A DNA stretch of 5,851 nucleotides from the NCBI GenBank assembly GCA_031268065.1, contig JAIRXX010000304.1, forward strand, positions 1-5,851, in the 5' to 3' direction. This document shows, piece by piece, positions 4,710-5,851 of this stretch (positions are counted from its first letter, which is position 1; every line of letters starts with the position of its first letter). The notes beneath the pieces are model-generated. The model was not told the DNA's origin and searched no databases. It saw nothing but the letters and a program-made list of their open reading frames with translations. This DNA comes from Propionibacteriaceae bacterium (GTDB lineage Bacteria; Actinomycetota; Actinomycetes; Propionibacteriales; Propionibacteriaceae). Position numbers and translations under genes: made by a program.

Positions 4710-4781
4710 GGATTTAGCCTGTCCCACAGACTACTATCCCTTCCTCGGCCTCAGCGGGAGAAACTCTCACTTCGGCCTTCG

Positions 4782-4853
4782 TTGGGGTACTAGGACTCGA
4801 ACCTAGACTGACGGAACCAGAATCCGGCGGGCTGCCAATTACCCCATACCCCA
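4782..4853 (-). tRNA. tRNA-Gln (anticodon CTG)
   Basis: A 72-base cloverleaf. The acceptor TGGGGTA pairs perfectly with TACCCCA, starting with the U1-A72 pair typical of tRNA-Gln. The D arm is GGGT/GCCC; the anticodon loop TTCTGGT gives CTG; the T arm is CTAGG-TTCGAGT-CCTAG. The discriminator is A and CCA is not encoded, unlike the neighbouring tRNA-Glu. The outermost anticodon-stem pair is a C-U mismatch (27-43). Confidence 0.93.
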
Positions 4854-5154
4854 AGTAACCAGCGACGCATGACTCTACTAGACAACGAGCGCGGTGACCA
4901 AACCACGGGCGATTTCCGCTCCCTGCCGGACGCGAATTCGCTGAGGGCGGACAAGAATTCTGCTTAAAGCGACCGTTGCGGGGCTTGCGGCGCTTCAACC
5001 TCTCGCCCGGCCAGCCGATGCGGAATAACCGTCCAAGACTGGCCCAAGAAAGGCGAACCGCACCCAGCAGGCGTGCCATCCGGTATTGATGGCAAGAGTG
5101 ACGACACCGACCCACAGCCACTAAAGGAGGACCGCATGATGCGCGATTTGCTGG
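4854..5154. other. About 300 bases without a convincing gene, upstream of the tRNAs
   Basis: The part next to tRNA-Gln holds its probable promoter (4872-4901). A 32-codon frame from ATG 4869 to 4967 (plus) has no ribosome binding site and overlaps that promoter, so it is probably not a gene. A plus-strand frame stays open from 4968 to 5165 but has no early start codon; its end holds the 9-codon frame at 5136. Confidence 0.4.
4872..4901 (-). promoter_or_regulatory. Candidate promoter of the tRNA-Gln/tRNA-Glu transcript
   Basis: On the minus strand TTGGTC (4901-4896), an 18-base spacer and TAGAGT (4877-4872) form a moderate sigma-70-type promoter. Transcription would start about 11 bases before the mature tRNA-Gln 5' end. 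Confidence 0.5.
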
Positions 5155-5165
5155 TCAAGGGGTGA
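5136..5165 (+). CDS. Nine-codon frame with a strong Shine-Dalgarno sequence
   Basis: AAAGGAGG (5123-5130) stands five bases before ATG, giving MMRDLLVKG and a TGA at 5163-5165, tail-to-tail with the CPBP gene and overlapping its stop codon. This is the best Shine-Dalgarno sequence in the window. It may be a micro-peptide, the start of a gene lost by deletion, or an accident: the same bases read LKED in a longer frame open since 4968 that lacks an early start codon. I recognise no family and a function cannot be assigned. Confidence 0.25.
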   Translation: MMRDLLVKG

Positions 5166-5851
5166 CTACGGCGATCTGCAGCTTCCGCCCGATCAGCACG
5201 GCCAGTGCGCCGCAGGCGGCGAAACCGGCCAGGGGCAGCACCAGTTCCAACCAGGTGATCTGGGTGACTGCGATTGCGGCGGCCACAGACGAGCCGAGCG
5301 CGGCGTAGCCGAAAGAGCAGAGGTTGTTGACCACATGGGCGGCTATTCCGGCCTCTAGGCCGCCGGTCAACACCACCAGGGCGCCGGCGAGCAAGCCGAA
5401 TCCGAAGCGGTAGCCAAAGACCAGCAGGTCGCTGCTGGCGTGGAAGAATGCGAAAACCGCCGCCGAGGTGACCACTCCGGCCCACTTGTTGCGCACGACC
5501 ATAGTCAACGACTGCAGCAGGTAGCCACGGAAGAGGTATTCCTCGGCCGCAGACTGGAAAGGCGTGGTCACGAAGATGACCAGCAAGAACCAGCCGTAGT
5601 CGGGCTGCGGATTGACCGCACCCAGTTGGAAGCCGTTCTCCGCCCAGAGCACCAGGTTCATCACTGCCAGCGAAGCGGCGAAGCAGATGATCGCATAGCG
5701 CCAGCGAAAACCAGGCTGCACCGAATTCAACCAGCGGGGACGCACCTTGTGGAAAACCAGCACCAGCGCGACGGCGATCAGAATCAGGCTAGACAGCGCA
5801 AGGTGGCGGACGAACATTCCAGCCGGGGTCTGCATCGACCTCGCCGCCAGG
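5155..5851 (-). CDS. CPBP-family intramembrane metalloprotease (probably 5'-truncated by the window)
   Basis: The frame is open to the right edge; from the first visible ATG (5835) it encodes 226 residues. Several hydrophobic segments are visible, at about 9-28, 46-66, 81-93, 117-133, 141-160 and 190-215. The protease motifs are AAEEYLFRG (EExxxR, Glu98, Glu99 and Arg103), FAFFH (His132) and HVVNN (His167, Asn171), all in membrane segments as in PF02517. Members of this family process prenylated proteins, bacteriocins or regulatory proteins; the substrate here is unknown. Relatives usually have an extra membrane segment before the part seen here, and no ribosome binding site at good spacing precedes ATG 5835 (GAGG is only 3 bases away), so I infer that the N-terminus lies outside the window. 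Confidence 0.88.
   Translation of the reverse strand, partial: LAARSMQTPAGMFVRHLALSSLILIAVALVLVFHKVRPRWLNSVQPGFRWRYAIICFAASLAVMNLVLWAENGFQLGAVNPQPDYGWFLLVIFVTTPFQSAAEEYLFRGYLLQSLTMVVRNKWAGVVTSAAVFAFFHASSDLLVFGYRFGFGLLAGALVVLTGGLEAGIAAHVVNNLCSFGYAALGSSVAAAIAVTQITWLELVLPLAGFAACGALAVLIGRKLQIAVVTP

Noticed and set aside
4402..4806. Plus-strand frame of 134 codons across the tRNA region
   Set aside because: It runs antisense through tRNA-Glu and into tRNA-Gln, which are well supported.
4714..5485. Minus-strand frames of 135 and 173 codons between the tRNAs and the CPBP gene
   Set aside because: One overlaps tRNA-Gln on the same strand; the other mostly shadows the CPBP gene in a different frame, with Arg-rich sequence and no motif.
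1..5851. CRISPR array, transposase or integrase genes
   Set aside because: No regularly spaced repeats, transposase or recombinase motifs were found on either strand.

Overview
The window looks like chromosomal DNA of a high-GC actinobacterium. The evidence is the high overall GC, an IclR regulator of the NdgR/LtbR type divergent from leuC, a co-oriented tRNA-Gln/tRNA-Glu pair nearby, and several genes with a -10-like hexamer exactly 6 bases before the ATG, as in leaderless actinobacterial transcripts. The genus cannot be named from the sequence.

Layout. Positions 1-157 (minus) hold the 5' end of leuC. Positions 158-272 are the divergent leuC/ndgR control region, with a near-perfect 13-bp inverted repeat at 231-262. 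Positions 273-995 (plus) are ndgR/ltbR. Positions 996-1451 hold a small antitoxin-like gene (minus) between two copies of the ndgR 3' tail (944-996 and 1376-1428). Positions 1452-2444 (minus) encode a ferrochelatase of the SYHGIP / CPGFAADCLE (protoporphyrin) type. Positions 2604-4411 (minus) are a complete type II restriction-modification system, with a C5-cytosine methyltransferase followed after 2 bases by an Eco29kI-like GIY-YIG endonuclease; predicted specificity is CCGCGG. Positions 4531-4557 are a terminator for the tRNA transcript. Positions 4599-4674 are tRNA-Glu(CTC) and 4782-4853 tRNA-Gln(CTG), both minus, separated by a spacer with two mutually exclusive hairpins. Positions 4854-5154 have no convincing gene apart from a 9-codon frame with a strong Shine-Dalgarno sequence. 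From 5155 to the right edge (minus) lies a CPBP-family intramembrane protease, probably cut by the window.

How it fits together. NdgR/LtbR and leuC form a divergent regulator-target pair for leucine biosynthesis. From memory, tRNA-Gln/tRNA-Glu genes often sit near this pair in actinobacteria. The roughly 3.5-kb block between ndgR and the tRNA terminator (antitoxin-like gene, ferrochelatase, restriction-modification pair) therefore looks like accessory material in a conserved neighbourhood. The most noteworthy points are the methyltransferase-first order of the Eco29kI-like system, the only two CCGCGG sites of the window bracketing the methyltransferase start, the duplicated ndgR tail around the antitoxin-like gene, and the alternating hairpins between the tRNAs. 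All families here are recognisable; I did not find a clearly new system.
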